Assembly: GCF_002242805.1 (NCBI RefSeq)
Contig: NZ_MCGQ01000034.1
Coordinates: 225,093-289,092, forward strand
DNA from: Streptomyces diastatochromogenes
GTDB lineage: Bacteria > Actinomycetota > Actinomycetes > Streptomycetales > Streptomycetaceae
Direction: 5' to 3'
DNA: 64,000 bases
Shown: positions 33,522 through 42,358 of the stretch, in pieces
Layout: the number at the start of each line of letters is the position of its first letter
Position numbering within the stretch: position 1 is the stretch's first letter
Notes under the pieces: generated by a model
Seen by the model: the letters and a program-made list of their open reading frames with translations, nothing else
Databases searched by the model: none
Told to the model about the DNA's origin: nothing
Position numbers and translations under genes: made by a program

Positions 33522-33563
33522 GCCGAGGCCCCCCTGCCAGGTGCCGAGGCCCCCCTGCCGGGT
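33522..33563. repeat. 21-bp tandem repeat, two copies
   Basis: GCCGAGGCCCCCCTGCCAGGT is followed directly by the same 21 bases with one change (A to G). It lies in the 206-bp gap between the divergent thioesterase and esterase genes. Just left, GATGACATGAT and GATGACAGGAT form another short near-repeat (about 33487-33518). Possible operator or simple slippage product. Confidence 0.7.
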
Positions 33564-33638
33564 GAGGTTCCGGCAATTTCTAGGTAAGTGTCCCGACACG
33601 TCCACAACCCCGGGCCCCTGTTTCCCCTCTATGGGGGC

Positions 33639-34916
33639 ATGAGCCTCACCGGGACTCCGTTCCTCTACACGACCATCGTGCTCTCCGTGGTCGCCGTCAT
33701 ATTGCCGCTCGTCCTGTGGTCGAGGATGCGGGGGCCCAAGCCCCTGCGCGTCGCAGCCCGGGTGCTGATGCTGCTGTTCGCCCAGGGCACGGCCGTCACG
33801 CTGGTCTTCGTACTGGTCAACAACCAGAACAACCTGTACGACAACTGGGCCGACCTGTTCGGCACCGGCAACCACGTCCAGCAGGCCGCCGACCTCGGCC
33901 GCGACGGCACCGGCGGCATAGCGCTGAAACGGTTGCCCAAGGTCAAGCAGAACTTCGGGCCGGCCGACGGACCCGGCATGCACGCGGCCGGCGGGGTACG
34001 CGTCACCCAGCTCAAGGGCCGGGTCTCCGGTGTGAACGCCGAGGTCTACGTCTGGCTGCCGCCGCAGTACAACGACCCGGCCTACCGCAACAAGAAGTTC
34101 CCGGTCGTGGAACTGCTGCCGGGCTACCCCGGCTCGGCGAAGGCCTGGTTCGGGTCGATGAAGGCGCACGAGCAGCTGCTGCCGCTGATGAAGAGCGGCC
34201 AGGTGGCGCCCTTCATCCTGGTCGCCCCGCGCACCAACCTGCTGGCCGGCGTGGACACCGGCTGCGCCAACATCCCGGGCCAGGTCAACGCCGACACCTG
34301 GCTCAGCATCGACGTGCCGAAGATGGTCATGGACAACTTCCGGGCCCAGCCGGCCCCGCAGGGCTGGGCGGTGGCCGGGTACTCGGCCGGCGCGCACTGC
34401 GCGGTCAAGCTGGCCGTGGCGCACCCGGACCGGTACCGGGCCGCGGTGAGCATGTCCGGCTACAACGACCCGATCGGCGAGCGCAATTCCCTCGCCGCCC
34501 AGAACCCCACCCTGCGTGCCGAGAACAATCCTTACCTGCTTCTCAAGAAGGCGGCCGTACCGCCCCGGATCGCGCTGTACTTCTCCGGCGAGTCCGGCGA
34601 CGGCTACCAGGCGGGCGTGGCGCTGGAGTCCATCGCCAAGGCGCCGACGACCGTGCACGTGGTGTTCCTGCCGCGCAGCGCGGGCGGGCACACCATGGCG
34701 CTGTGGCGGCCGCAGGTCACCACGGTGTTCCGCTGGCTGACCCTGCAGATGGGCCAGAACCACGCCAGGGGCGCGGACCGGTCCCTCACCGGGTCCAACG
34801 GGTCCCTCACCGGGTCCGCCGGCTCTACTCCTCTGACACCGTCGACCGGCGGTTCCACGCGCGCGGCGCTCGCCAGTGGAACCTCATCGCCAGCAGGCGC
34901 AGGACGAAAGCGGTGA
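33639..34916 (+). CDS. Membrane-anchored alpha/beta-hydrolase (putative esterase)
   Basis: A 425-residue protein. Two N-terminal membrane helices (FLYTTIVLSVVAVILPLVLW and ARVLMLLFAQGTAVTLVFVLV) are followed by an exported esterase domain of the PF00756 type (esterase D/antigen 85 like). The nucleophile elbow is AGYSAGAHCAV, and PVVELLPGYPGSAKAW marks the oxyanion region. The late His is in SAGGHTMALW. The C-terminal 50 residues are a Ser/Gly/Thr tail with a duplicated SLTGS unit, and the last 92 bp overlap the convergent TRIC-like gene. ATG 33639 fits the first helix. Confidence 0.88.
   Translation: MSLTGTPFLYTTIVLSVVAVILPLVLWSRMRGPKPLRVAARVLMLLFAQGTAVTLVFVLVNNQNNLYDNWADLFGTGNHVQQAADLGRDGTGGIALKRLPKVKQNFGPADGPGMHAAGGVRVTQLKGRVSGVNAEVYVWLPPQYNDPAYRNKKFPVVELLPGYPGSAKAWFGSMKAHEQLLPLMKSGQVAPFILVAPRTNLLAGVDTGCANIPGQVNADTWLSIDVPKMVMDNFRAQPAPQGWAVAGYSAGAHCAVKLAVAHPDRYRAAVSMSGYNDPIGERNSLAAQNPTLRAENNPYLLLKKAAVPPRIALYFSGESGDGYQAGVALESIAKAPTTVHVVFLPRSAGGHTMALWRPQVTTVFRWLTLQMGQNHARGADRSLTGSNGSLTGSAGSTPLTPSTGGSTRAALASGTSSPAGAGRKR
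34780..34817. repeat. 21-bp period repeat in the esterase C-terminal tail
   Basis: GGTCCCTCACCGGGTCC occurs at 34780-34796 and again at 34801-34817 (period 21 bp, in frame). It encodes the repeated seven-residue unit SLTGSNG/SLTGSAG. It lies just before the overlap with the convergent gene. Confidence 0.75.
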
Positions 34917-35484
34917 CGACCGCGAGTCCGCTGGTGAACGACGTCAGGACGTCGTAGTGGATGCACAGCACCACCATGGTGGCGCCGACGATCGCCGGGA
35001 CCGCGTACAGGTCGCGGTCCCAGCGCAGCAGCGAGGGAACCTCGTTGGCGAGCACGTCCCTGAGCACACCGCCGCCGACCGCGGTGGCGAGACCCAGGGT
35101 CGCGGACGCGGTCAGGTTGAGGCCGTAGGAGTACGCCTTCGTCGTCCCACTGACAGAGAACAGGCCGAGGCCGGCCGCGTCGAAGACGAGGACCGCCGAC
35201 TGGATGCGCTCCACGTGCGGATGCAGGAAGAAGACCACGAGCGCGGCGAACAGCGGGGTGAAGAAGTACCCGAGGTCCGTGAAGGCGGCCGGGGGTACGG
35301 CCCCGATGATCACGTCGCGGAACAGCCCTCCGCCCAGCGCGGTGACCTCGGCGAGCACGGCGATGCCGAACACGTCGAAGTTCTTCCGGACGGCCAGCAG
35401 CGCGCCGGAGATCGCGAACACGAAGATGCCGATGACATCGAGCGTGTGCTGGACGGAGGGACTGAAGAGTTGCTGGAGCTGCAC
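34825..35484 (-). CDS. UPF0126 / TRIC-type membrane protein
   Basis: A 219-residue membrane protein with seven predicted helices and the two-fold UPF0126 repeat: IFVFAISGALLAVRKNFDVFG with LGGGLFRDVIIG, then FDAAGLGLFSVSGTTKA with VGGGVLRDVLANEVP. Prokaryotic TRIC channels belong to this family and pass monovalent cations such as K+. The start is uncertain: GTG 35484 is preferred, but TTG 35505 is in frame. Its 3' end overlaps the esterase gene by 92 bp on opposite strands. Confidence 0.88.
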   Translation of the reverse strand: MQLQQLFSPSVQHTLDVIGIFVFAISGALLAVRKNFDVFGIAVLAEVTALGGGLFRDVIIGAVPPAAFTDLGYFFTPLFAALVVFFLHPHVERIQSAVLVFDAAGLGLFSVSGTTKAYSYGLNLTASATLGLATAVGGGVLRDVLANEVPSLLRWDRDLYAVPAIVGATMVVLCIHYDVLTSFTSGLAVVTAFVLRLLAMRFHWRAPRAWNRRSTVSEE

Positions 35485-35559
35485 CCTGACATTCTCACCC
35501 GTCAAGGGGCGTGAACCTTACAAAGCCAGGCCAGCCAGGCCGGACCGGGCCGATCAGGC

Positions 35560-36951
35560 CTAGAGGCTCGGCTTCCCTGTCGTGAACAGCCAGGTGTCGA
35601 AGAGGTCGTCGAGCTGCTGCCCGCTGATCCGCTCGGCGAGGCGGACGAAGTCGGCCGTGTCCGCGTTGCCGTACCGGTGGAGCCGGGTCCAGGTGGGCAG
35701 CAGCTTGAAGAACGCCTGGTCGCCGATCCGTTCCCGCAGTGCCTGGAGGGTCATCGCGCCGCGCTGGTAGACGGCGGAGGCGAACATCGTGTCCCGCTGC
35801 GGGTCGGCCACCTTGATCTGCCAGAAGGCCGCGTCGGCGGGGCGGGCGTTGTAGGCGGCGAGGAAGGAGTCGTGGGCCGAGCGGGTGCCCTGGTGCTCCG
35901 CCCACAGCCACTGGGCGTAGGTGGCGAAGCCCTCGTTGAGCCAGATGTCCTTCCACTGCGCCACGCTCACCGAGTCGCCGAACCACTGGTGGGCCAGCTC
36001 GTGCACGATGGTCGTCTCGTTGCGCACGGCCGAGTAGGCGGGCTTGCTCTGCACCTCCAGCGAGAACCCGGCCTCGGGCATGTCGTCGACGATCGCGCCG
36101 GTCTCCTCGAAGGGGTACGGCCCGAAGACCTGCGACCAGTAGTCGGTGGCGGCGGCCGTGACGGCGTACACGTCGACGTTGTTGCTGTTCTTCAGTACGG
36201 GGTCGATGGCGACGTAGATCGGGGTGCCGCCCGGGGTGCGGCCGGTCCGCACGTCGAACTTCCCGATGGTGGCGGTGGCGAGATAGGTGGCCATGGGCCT
36301 GTTCTCGCGCCAGTGCGTGTACGTCGCGTCGCCCCGGTCGTACGTCGACACGAGCCGGCCGTTGGAGACGCCGGTCAGGCCCTTGGGCGCCTTGATCCGG
36401 ATGTCGTAGGTGGCCTTGTCGGCGGGGTGGTCGCTGGACGGGAACCAGGTGGAGGCGGCGTTGGGCTCACAGGCGACGAAGACGCCGTCGGCGGTCTTCA
36501 TCCAGCCGTACTTCGAGCCGAAGACGATGGGGCCGCCGAGGGGCTCGGGTATGCCGCCGTAGGTGACGGTCACGGTGAAGTCCCGGCCCTTGGCGAGGGC
36601 TCGGCGCGGAGTGACCGTGACCTCGTCGCCGTCCCGCGTGAACTGGGCGCGTCTGCCGTCGACTTCGACCCTCGTGATCTCCAGCTGCTGCAGGTCGAGG
36701 TCGAAGGAGGAGAGGTTCTGGGTGGCGCGCGCGGTGAGGGTCGTACGGCCGTCCAGGCGGCCGGAGTCCGGGTCGTAGGCGATGTCGAGGGCGTAGTGGC
36801 GGGCGTCGAAGCCGCCGTTGCCGAGCTGCGGGAAGTAGGGGTCGCCGATGCCGGGTGCGCCCGCGGTGGGGGCGGGGGCGGCAGCGATGACGAGGAAGGA
36901 GGCCGCCGCGGTGGCGAGGGTCCCTAAGCGTGCCGAACGGGAGAGTGCCAT
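35560..36951 (-). CDS. Secreted M1-family metallopeptidase
   Basis: A 463-residue aminopeptidase-like enzyme. It has a Sec signal peptide (MALSRSARLGTLATAAASFL to about residue 30), then the N-terminal beta domain and the thermolysin-like catalytic domain. Zinc site HELAHQWFGD (HEXXH) is followed by the second Glu in WLNEGFATY. The family GxMEN stretch is altered (DDMPEAGFSLEVQSK). It lacks the large C-terminal helical domain of full-length M1 enzymes. Likely digests peptides outside the cell, which suits the peptide importer encoded next to it. Confidence 0.92.
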   Translation of the reverse strand: MALSRSARLGTLATAAASFLVIAAAPAPTAGAPGIGDPYFPQLGNGGFDARHYALDIAYDPDSGRLDGRTTLTARATQNLSSFDLDLQQLEITRVEVDGRRAQFTRDGDEVTVTPRRALAKGRDFTVTVTYGGIPEPLGGPIVFGSKYGWMKTADGVFVACEPNAASTWFPSSDHPADKATYDIRIKAPKGLTGVSNGRLVSTYDRGDATYTHWRENRPMATYLATATIGKFDVRTGRTPGGTPIYVAIDPVLKNSNNVDVYAVTAAATDYWSQVFGPYPFEETGAIVDDMPEAGFSLEVQSKPAYSAVRNETTIVHELAHQWFGDSVSVAQWKDIWLNEGFATYAQWLWAEHQGTRSAHDSFLAAYNARPADAAFWQIKVADPQRDTMFASAVYQRGAMTLQALRERIGDQAFFKLLPTWTRLHRYGNADTADFVRLAERISGQQLDDLFDTWLFTTGKPSL

Positions 36952-37050
36952 GGTCGTCCCTTTCGATCGTGTACCGGTCGGTGGACGGACACGGACGACT
37001 CTGCACTCTCCCGTTCATGCATGTACATGACTTTGCCCAGTTGTCATGTG

Positions 37051-38400
37051 CTACTTGTCGGTTGACTCCTGGGAGTCGGTCTCGGGGGCCTCGGCGGTGG
37101 CCTCCGGCTCCTCCGACTCGGGTTCCTCGGCAGTCTCGAGCTCCGCCTCGGACACCTCGGCCTCGACCGACGCCTCCTCAGCCGCCTCGGCCGGCTCCGC
37201 CGCCGCGACCTCGGCGGCCACCGCCGCCGACGTCTCCGCCGACTCCTCCAGGACCGCTTCACCGACCAGCTCGGAGGCCTCCTTCGCCGCCGTGAGCAGG
37301 ACCGTGTCCTGCGGGGCCTGGTCGGCGAAGTTCTCCGGGTGGTGGCAGGCGACCCGCTGACCGGGCTTCAGCTCCAGCAGCTGCGGTTCGGTCGTCTTGC
37401 AGATCTCCGTCGCCTTCCAGCACCGGGTGTGGAAACGGCAGCCGGAGGGCGGCGCGATCGGCGACGGGACGTCACCGCGCAGCAGGATGCGCTCGCTCTT
37501 GGTGCCCCGCCGCTTCGGGTCGGGCACCGGCACGGCCGACATCAGCGCCTTGGTGTACGGGTGCATCGGCGCCTCGTACAGCGAGTTGCGGTCGGCCAGC
37601 TCGACGATCTTGCCGAGGTACATCACCGCGATCCGGTCCGAGACGTGCCGGACGACGGACAGGTCGTGCGCGATGATCACGTACGTCAGGCCCAGCTCCT
37701 CCTGGAGGTCGTCCATGAGGTTGACGACCTGGGCCTGGATCGACACGTCCAGCGCGGACACCGGCTCGTCCGCGACGACCAGCTTCGGCTTCAGGGCGAG
37801 CGCGCGGGCGATGCCGATGCGCTGGCGCTGACCGCCGGAGAACTCGTGCGGATAGCGGTTGTAGTGCTCGGGGTTGAGGCCGACCAGCTCCAGGAGCCGC
37901 TGGACCTCCTTCTTCACCCCGCCCTCGGGCTCCACGCCCTGGAGCCGGAACGGCGCCGAGACGATCGAGCCGATGGTGTGCCGGGGGTTCAGGGAGCCGT
38001 ACGGGTCCTGGAAGATCATCTGGACGTCGCGGCGCATCGGGCGCATCTTCCCGGTGCTCAGCCGCGTGATGTCCCGGCCCTCGAACTCGATCGTGCCGCT
38101 GGTCGGGTCCTGGAGCCGGGTGATGACCCGGCCCATGGTCGACTTGCCGCAGCCCGACTCGCCGACGACGCCCAGGGTTTCGCCCTTGCGCACCTCGAAG
38201 TCGATGCCGTCGACCGCCTTCACGGCGCCGACCTGGCGCTGCAGGAGGCCCTTCTTGATCGGGAAGTGCTTCGTCAGGCCCGTGACCCTGAGCAGCACCT
38301 CACGCTCGGCGGAGCCGCCCTCGGGAGCCGACGCCTGCTGCGGGATCGCGGCCTTCCCGGCGGCGTCCTCGACGGCGTCTGTCTTGTTCGTCTCACTCAC
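37051..38400 (-). CDS. Oligopeptide ABC transporter ATP-binding protein (OppF-like)
   Basis: A 449-residue ATPase. Walker A GVVGESGCGKST, signature SGGQRQRIGIARAL and Walker B PKLVVADEPVSALD are intact, and the OppD/F C-terminal domain carries cysteines (CRFHTRCWKATEICK) typical of the Fe-S-like motif in this family. The GTG at 38400 overlaps the oppD stop by four bases. The last 80 residues or so are an unusual Glu/Ala-rich acidic extension, probably disordered. Last gene of the five-gene operon. Confidence 0.94.
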   Translation of the reverse strand: MSETNKTDAVEDAAGKAAIPQQASAPEGGSAEREVLLRVTGLTKHFPIKKGLLQRQVGAVKAVDGIDFEVRKGETLGVVGESGCGKSTMGRVITRLQDPTSGTIEFEGRDITRLSTGKMRPMRRDVQMIFQDPYGSLNPRHTIGSIVSAPFRLQGVEPEGGVKKEVQRLLELVGLNPEHYNRYPHEFSGGQRQRIGIARALALKPKLVVADEPVSALDVSIQAQVVNLMDDLQEELGLTYVIIAHDLSVVRHVSDRIAVMYLGKIVELADRNSLYEAPMHPYTKALMSAVPVPDPKRRGTKSERILLRGDVPSPIAPPSGCRFHTRCWKATEICKTTEPQLLELKPGQRVACHHPENFADQAPQDTVLLTAAKEASELVGEAVLEESAETSAAVAAEVAAAEPAEAAEEASVEAEVSEAELETAEEPESEEPEATAEAPETDSQESTDK

Positions 38401-39485
38401 AGCTTCGGCGCAATCTCTTCGGTCCAGATCCGCGTACGGTCCTCCGCCGAGAGGTGGCAGGCGGACCAGTGGCCGCCCTCCACCTGCTCCAGCTCGGGAC
38501 GCACCGTGCGGGTGACGTTCCCCTTGGGCAGGTCCGCGTACGGGCAGCGCGGGTGGAAGGCACAGCCCGAGGGGACGTTGATGAGGCTCGGCGGCGAGCC
38601 CTTGACCGGGATGAGCCGGTCGGCCGTGTCGCGGTCGATGCGCGGCATCGAGCCGAGCAGGCCCCAGGTGTACGGGTGCTGCGGCTGGTCGAAGATCTCC
38701 CCGACCGGTCCGCGCTCCACGCACCGGCCGCCGTACATCACCAGGACGTCGTCGGCGATCTCGGCGACCACGCCGAGATCGTGCGTGATCATGATGACCG
38801 CGGAGCCGAACTCCTTCTGCAGGTCCCGGATCAGGTCGAGGATCTGTGCCTGGACGGTGACGTCGAGGGCGGTGGTCGGCTCGTCCGCGATGAGCAGTTC
38901 GGGGTTGTTGACCAGCGCCATCGCGATCATGGCGCGCTGGCGCATACCGCCGGAGAACTCGTGCGGGTAGCCGTCGATGCGCTTGGCGGGCTCGGGGATG
39001 CCGACCCGGTCGAGCATCTCGATGGCGCGCGTGCGGGCCACCTTCTTGCTGACCTTGTTGTGGACCCGGTAGGCCTCGACGATCTGGGTCCCGACCTTGT
39101 AGTACGGGTGCATCGCGGACAGCGGGTCCTGGAAGATCATCGCCATCTTGCGGCCACGCAGCCGGCGCACCTCGTCCGGGTCTGCACCGATCAGCTCCTG
39201 GCCGTCCAGCCACACCTCGCCGGAGACCGTGGCGTTCGCCGCGCGGTGCAGGCCCATGACACCGAGGGACGTCACGGACTTGCCGGAGCCCGACTCGCCC
39301 ACGATGCCCAGGGTCTGGCCGCGCCGCACGTCGAAGCTGACGCCGTCCACCGACTTGACCAGACCGTCGTCGGTGTTGAAGTGGATGCGCAGATCGCGAA
39401 CGGAGAGGAACGCGTCTTGGGCGTCGGAAGGGGCGGCGACGTCCGTGGCCGGTTCGCCCAGTGCCGCCTTTTCGAGCTTGCTCAC
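38397..39485 (-). CDS. Oligopeptide ABC transporter ATP-binding protein (OppD-like)
   Basis: A 362-residue ATPase partner of the OppF-like protein. Walker A GIVGESGSGKSV, signature SGGMRQRAMIAMAL and Walker B PELLIADEPTTALD are intact. A four-Cys-type C-terminal stretch (CAFHPRCPYAD) is typical of OppD/DppD. The GTG at 39485 overlaps the OppB-type permease stop by four bases, and its own stop overlaps the next start, indicating tight translational coupling. It energises peptide import at the membrane. Confidence 0.94.
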   Translation of the reverse strand: MSKLEKAALGEPATDVAAPSDAQDAFLSVRDLRIHFNTDDGLVKSVDGVSFDVRRGQTLGIVGESGSGKSVTSLGVMGLHRAANATVSGEVWLDGQELIGADPDEVRRLRGRKMAMIFQDPLSAMHPYYKVGTQIVEAYRVHNKVSKKVARTRAIEMLDRVGIPEPAKRIDGYPHEFSGGMRQRAMIAMALVNNPELLIADEPTTALDVTVQAQILDLIRDLQKEFGSAVIMITHDLGVVAEIADDVLVMYGGRCVERGPVGEIFDQPQHPYTWGLLGSMPRIDRDTADRLIPVKGSPPSLINVPSGCAFHPRCPYADLPKGNVTRTVRPELEQVEGGHWSACHLSAEDRTRIWTEEIAPKL

Positions 39486-40492
39486 GAGTACCTCACGCGG
39501 GGGTCGATGGCTGCGTACACCAGGTCGACGACCAGATTGGAGAAGACGATGAAGAAGGCGGCGACCAGGGTCACGGCCATCACGATGGGCAGGTCGTTGT
39601 CCCGGATGGCCTGGATCGAGTACGCACCGATGCCCTGGAGCGAGAAGACCGTCTCGGTCAGCACCGCGGTACCGATGAGGGTGCCGAAGTCGATGCCGAA
39701 GATGGTGACGATCGGGGTGAGGGTGGCGCGCAGGCCGTGCTTGACGACGACCGTGCTCTCCCGCAGACCCTTGGCCCGGGCCGTCCGGATGTAGTCCTCG
39801 CTCATCGTCTCGAGCATGCCCGCCCGGGTGAGCCGGGCGTAGGTGGCGGAGAAGAGGAACGCGAGGCTGACCCAGGGCAGGAACAGGTGCCAGGCCCACT
39901 CACCCGGGTTCTGGGTGAAGGGCACGTAGTCGGTGCTGTCCCAGATGGGCCACTGGTAGATGAACAGGACGTTGATGATCTGGCCGGTGAAGAAGATCGG
40001 GAGCGAGACGCCGGCGAGCGCGATGAACATCGAGATGCGGTCGACGGGCTTGCCCTTGCGCAGCGCCGAGATGACGCCGGTGGTCACACCGAAGATCAGC
40101 CAGATCACGGCCGCGCCGACGGCCAGCGAGAAGGAGACCGGGATGCGCTGCGTGAGCTGCGGCCACACCTCGACGTGACTCTTGAAGGAGTACCCGAAGC
40201 AGGGAGCGCTGCAATGCGTCGCGTCGGGGCCGAATTTGTAGTCGGCGCCTACGAACAGGCCCTTGATGTAATCCCAGTACTGGATGTAGATGGGCTGGTC
40301 GAAGCCCAGGTTCTTCTTGATCGCGGCGATGGACTCGGGGTTGGCGTCCTTGCCGACGTACTGGGTGGCCAGCTGGGTAGCCGTCTGGCCGCCCAGGCGG
40401 GGGACCAGGAAGAAGATTGCGAAGGTGACTGCGCTGACCACCAGCAGCAGCACCAAAGCGCCGAAGACGCGTCGGATGATGTACGCAGCCAC
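39482..40492 (-). CDS. Oligopeptide ABC transporter permease (OppB-like)
   Basis: A 336-residue permease with six membrane helices, the first being VFGALVLLLVVSAVTFAIFFLV. A long external loop carries two Cys (THCSAPCFGYSF). The EAA loop, DYIRTARAKGLRESTVVVKHGL, contacts the ATPases. The start is GTG 40492. It sits 90 bp after the solute-binding protein gene, and its stop is coupled to OppD. Pairs with the OppC-type permease encoded first in the operon. Confidence 0.94.
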   Translation of the reverse strand: MAAYIIRRVFGALVLLLVVSAVTFAIFFLVPRLGGQTATQLATQYVGKDANPESIAAIKKNLGFDQPIYIQYWDYIKGLFVGADYKFGPDATHCSAPCFGYSFKSHVEVWPQLTQRIPVSFSLAVGAAVIWLIFGVTTGVISALRKGKPVDRISMFIALAGVSLPIFFTGQIINVLFIYQWPIWDSTDYVPFTQNPGEWAWHLFLPWVSLAFLFSATYARLTRAGMLETMSEDYIRTARAKGLRESTVVVKHGLRATLTPIVTIFGIDFGTLIGTAVLTETVFSLQGIGAYSIQAIRDNDLPIVMAVTLVAAFFIVFSNLVVDLVYAAIDPRVRYS

Positions 40493-40582
40493 AGCTGTCC
40501 GGCTCCGGGGGGCCGGGACGGAGTGTGTCCGTCCCGGCCGCCCGGTGCCTTCACCTGCCTTTCAGGGGTATCCGGCCTGCTG

Positions 40583-42331
40583 TTACTTGGAGGAGCCCAG
40601 CAGCGTGTAGTCGTACATGCCGAGGTACGCCTGCGTGACCGTGACGTTGGTCGCGGACGTAGGCCTGATCAGCAGGTTCTTGCGGTAGATGATCGGGACG
40701 ACCGAGGCGTTGTCCAGCACCATCTTGTCGATGTCACCCCAGGCCTTGGTGCGGGCCGCGGAGTCGGTGTTGGAGATCGCGTCGGCCAGGGCCTTGTTGA
40801 TCTTCGGGTCGTTCAGCTCCATCAGGTTGTTGCCGCCCGAGGGCTTGATGGCCGAACCGTCGACGATCTGGTCCAGGAAGCCGTAGCCGGTCGGCCAGTC
40901 GGCGCCCCACGCCATCATCATCATGCCGAGCTTGTGCTGGTGGACGTAGCTCGGGACACCGACGAAGTTGGAGAAGTACTTGCCGGAGGGGAACTGCTTG
41001 ATGTCGGCGTTGATGCCGACGGCCTTCAGCGAGTTCTGGATGGCCGTGGCGGCCGCCACCTCGGCGGGACGGTCGGAGCGGGCGGTCAGCGTGGTGGAGA
41101 AGCCGTTCGGCTTGCCGCACTGCTTCAGCTCGTCCTTGGCCTTGGCCGCGTCACCCTTGTGGCCCGGCGTGGCGTAGTTGTCGAACTTGGTGTAGCCGTT
41201 GACCGACGGCGGCAGCAGCGTCGTGGCCACGTCACCCTTGGGCGCACCACCCATGGCGTCGACCGCCGACTGCTTGTCGACAGCCCACTGGACGGCCTTG
41301 CGGCAGTGGACGTTGTCGAACGGGGCGACGTGCACGTTCAGCGCCATGTAACCCGTGGCACCCGCGTACGAGTTGTCCGTCTGCGGGGCGTACTTGCCGT
41401 TCAGGATCTTCGGCTGCGTCTGCGGCTGCACACCGGCGCCGGCGATGTCGGCCGTGATCTTGTCGGCGAGCAGGTCGTTGTCGACCGTGACCGGGTTGAC
41501 CTTGAACTTGACGTTGATCTTGTCCGGCAGCGCCTTGCGGATCGGGTCCGTCTTCGGGTCCCAGTTCGGGTTGCGGACGAGGGAGGCGCTGGCGCCCTCC
41601 TCGTACGAGGCGAACTTGTAGGGGCCGGAGGACACGATGTGCTGGACGTACTTCGCGCCGTCGTCCTTCGCCTGCGGCACGGGGGCCGTCTGGGAGAAGG
41701 TCGCCAGGTAGTCGAAGTCGGCGAACGGCTTGGCCAGGTGGAAGACGATCGTCTGGTCGTCCGGGGTCTCGATCGAGTCGATACCCTTCTTGTCCTTGTA
41801 CGGGCCCTTGTACTTGTCGCCGCCCTTCAGGTACGCCTTGAAGTACGTGGGACCGTTGGACAGGGCCTCCGGCGCGAAGTTGGAGCGCTCGACCGCGTAC
41901 TTGACGTCCTTTGACGTGATCGGCGTGCCGTCGTCGAACTTCAGGCCCGAACGCAGGTGGTACGTCCAGGTCTTGGCGTCCTTGCTGGCCTTGCCGAGGG
42001 AGTCGGCGAGGTCGGGGACGACGGTCAGGCCGTCCTTGCCGGCAGCCGGCTTGAACGTGACCAGCGTACGGGCGTACAGACGCGAGAAGTTCTGCACGAA
42101 GCCGTAGTACGTGTTGCCCGGGTCCAGGGAGTCCGGAACGTCGGAGTCCTCAAGGTTGACCGTCCCCCCCTTCTTGCTCGACGCGTTGACGATGGAGTTC
42201 AGCGCCGCGTCCTTCTTGCCGGCGCCACCACCGTTGTTGTCGTTGCTGTCTTTACCGCCGCCGCACGCGGCAGCGCCGAGCGAGACCGCCAGGACCGTCG
42301 CCACGGCGGCGGTAACCCTTCTCGTCTTCAC
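40583..42331 (-). CDS. Oligopeptide-binding lipoprotein (SBP family 5)
   Basis: A 582-residue extracellular substrate-binding lipoprotein. The leader ends in a lipobox-like AAAC (LGAAACGGG), followed by an Asn/Asp/Gly linker. The SBP_bac_5 fold opens with GGTVNLEDSDVPDSLDPG and KTWTYHLRSGLKFDDGTPIT, both hallmarks of the DppA/OppA family. It delivers peptides or related compounds to the two permeases. Start GTG at 42331. It is unusual in lying between the two permease genes. Confidence 0.94.
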   Translation of the reverse strand: MKTRRVTAAVATVLAVSLGAAACGGGKDSNDNNGGGAGKKDAALNSIVNASSKKGGTVNLEDSDVPDSLDPGNTYYGFVQNFSRLYARTLVTFKPAAGKDGLTVVPDLADSLGKASKDAKTWTYHLRSGLKFDDGTPITSKDVKYAVERSNFAPEALSNGPTYFKAYLKGGDKYKGPYKDKKGIDSIETPDDQTIVFHLAKPFADFDYLATFSQTAPVPQAKDDGAKYVQHIVSSGPYKFASYEEGASASLVRNPNWDPKTDPIRKALPDKINVKFKVNPVTVDNDLLADKITADIAGAGVQPQTQPKILNGKYAPQTDNSYAGATGYMALNVHVAPFDNVHCRKAVQWAVDKQSAVDAMGGAPKGDVATTLLPPSVNGYTKFDNYATPGHKGDAAKAKDELKQCGKPNGFSTTLTARSDRPAEVAAATAIQNSLKAVGINADIKQFPSGKYFSNFVGVPSYVHQHKLGMMMMAWGADWPTGYGFLDQIVDGSAIKPSGGNNLMELNDPKINKALADAISNTDSAARTKAWGDIDKMVLDNASVVPIIYRKNLLIRPTSATNVTVTQAYLGMYDYTLLGSSK

Positions 42332-42358
42332 GTGAGGAATGCCCCCTCGATCGTTGGA

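Noticed and set aside
33522..33563. Short tandem repeats considered as a CRISPR fragment
   Set aside because: The repeats are adjacent without unique spacers, only two units are present and no cas genes are near.
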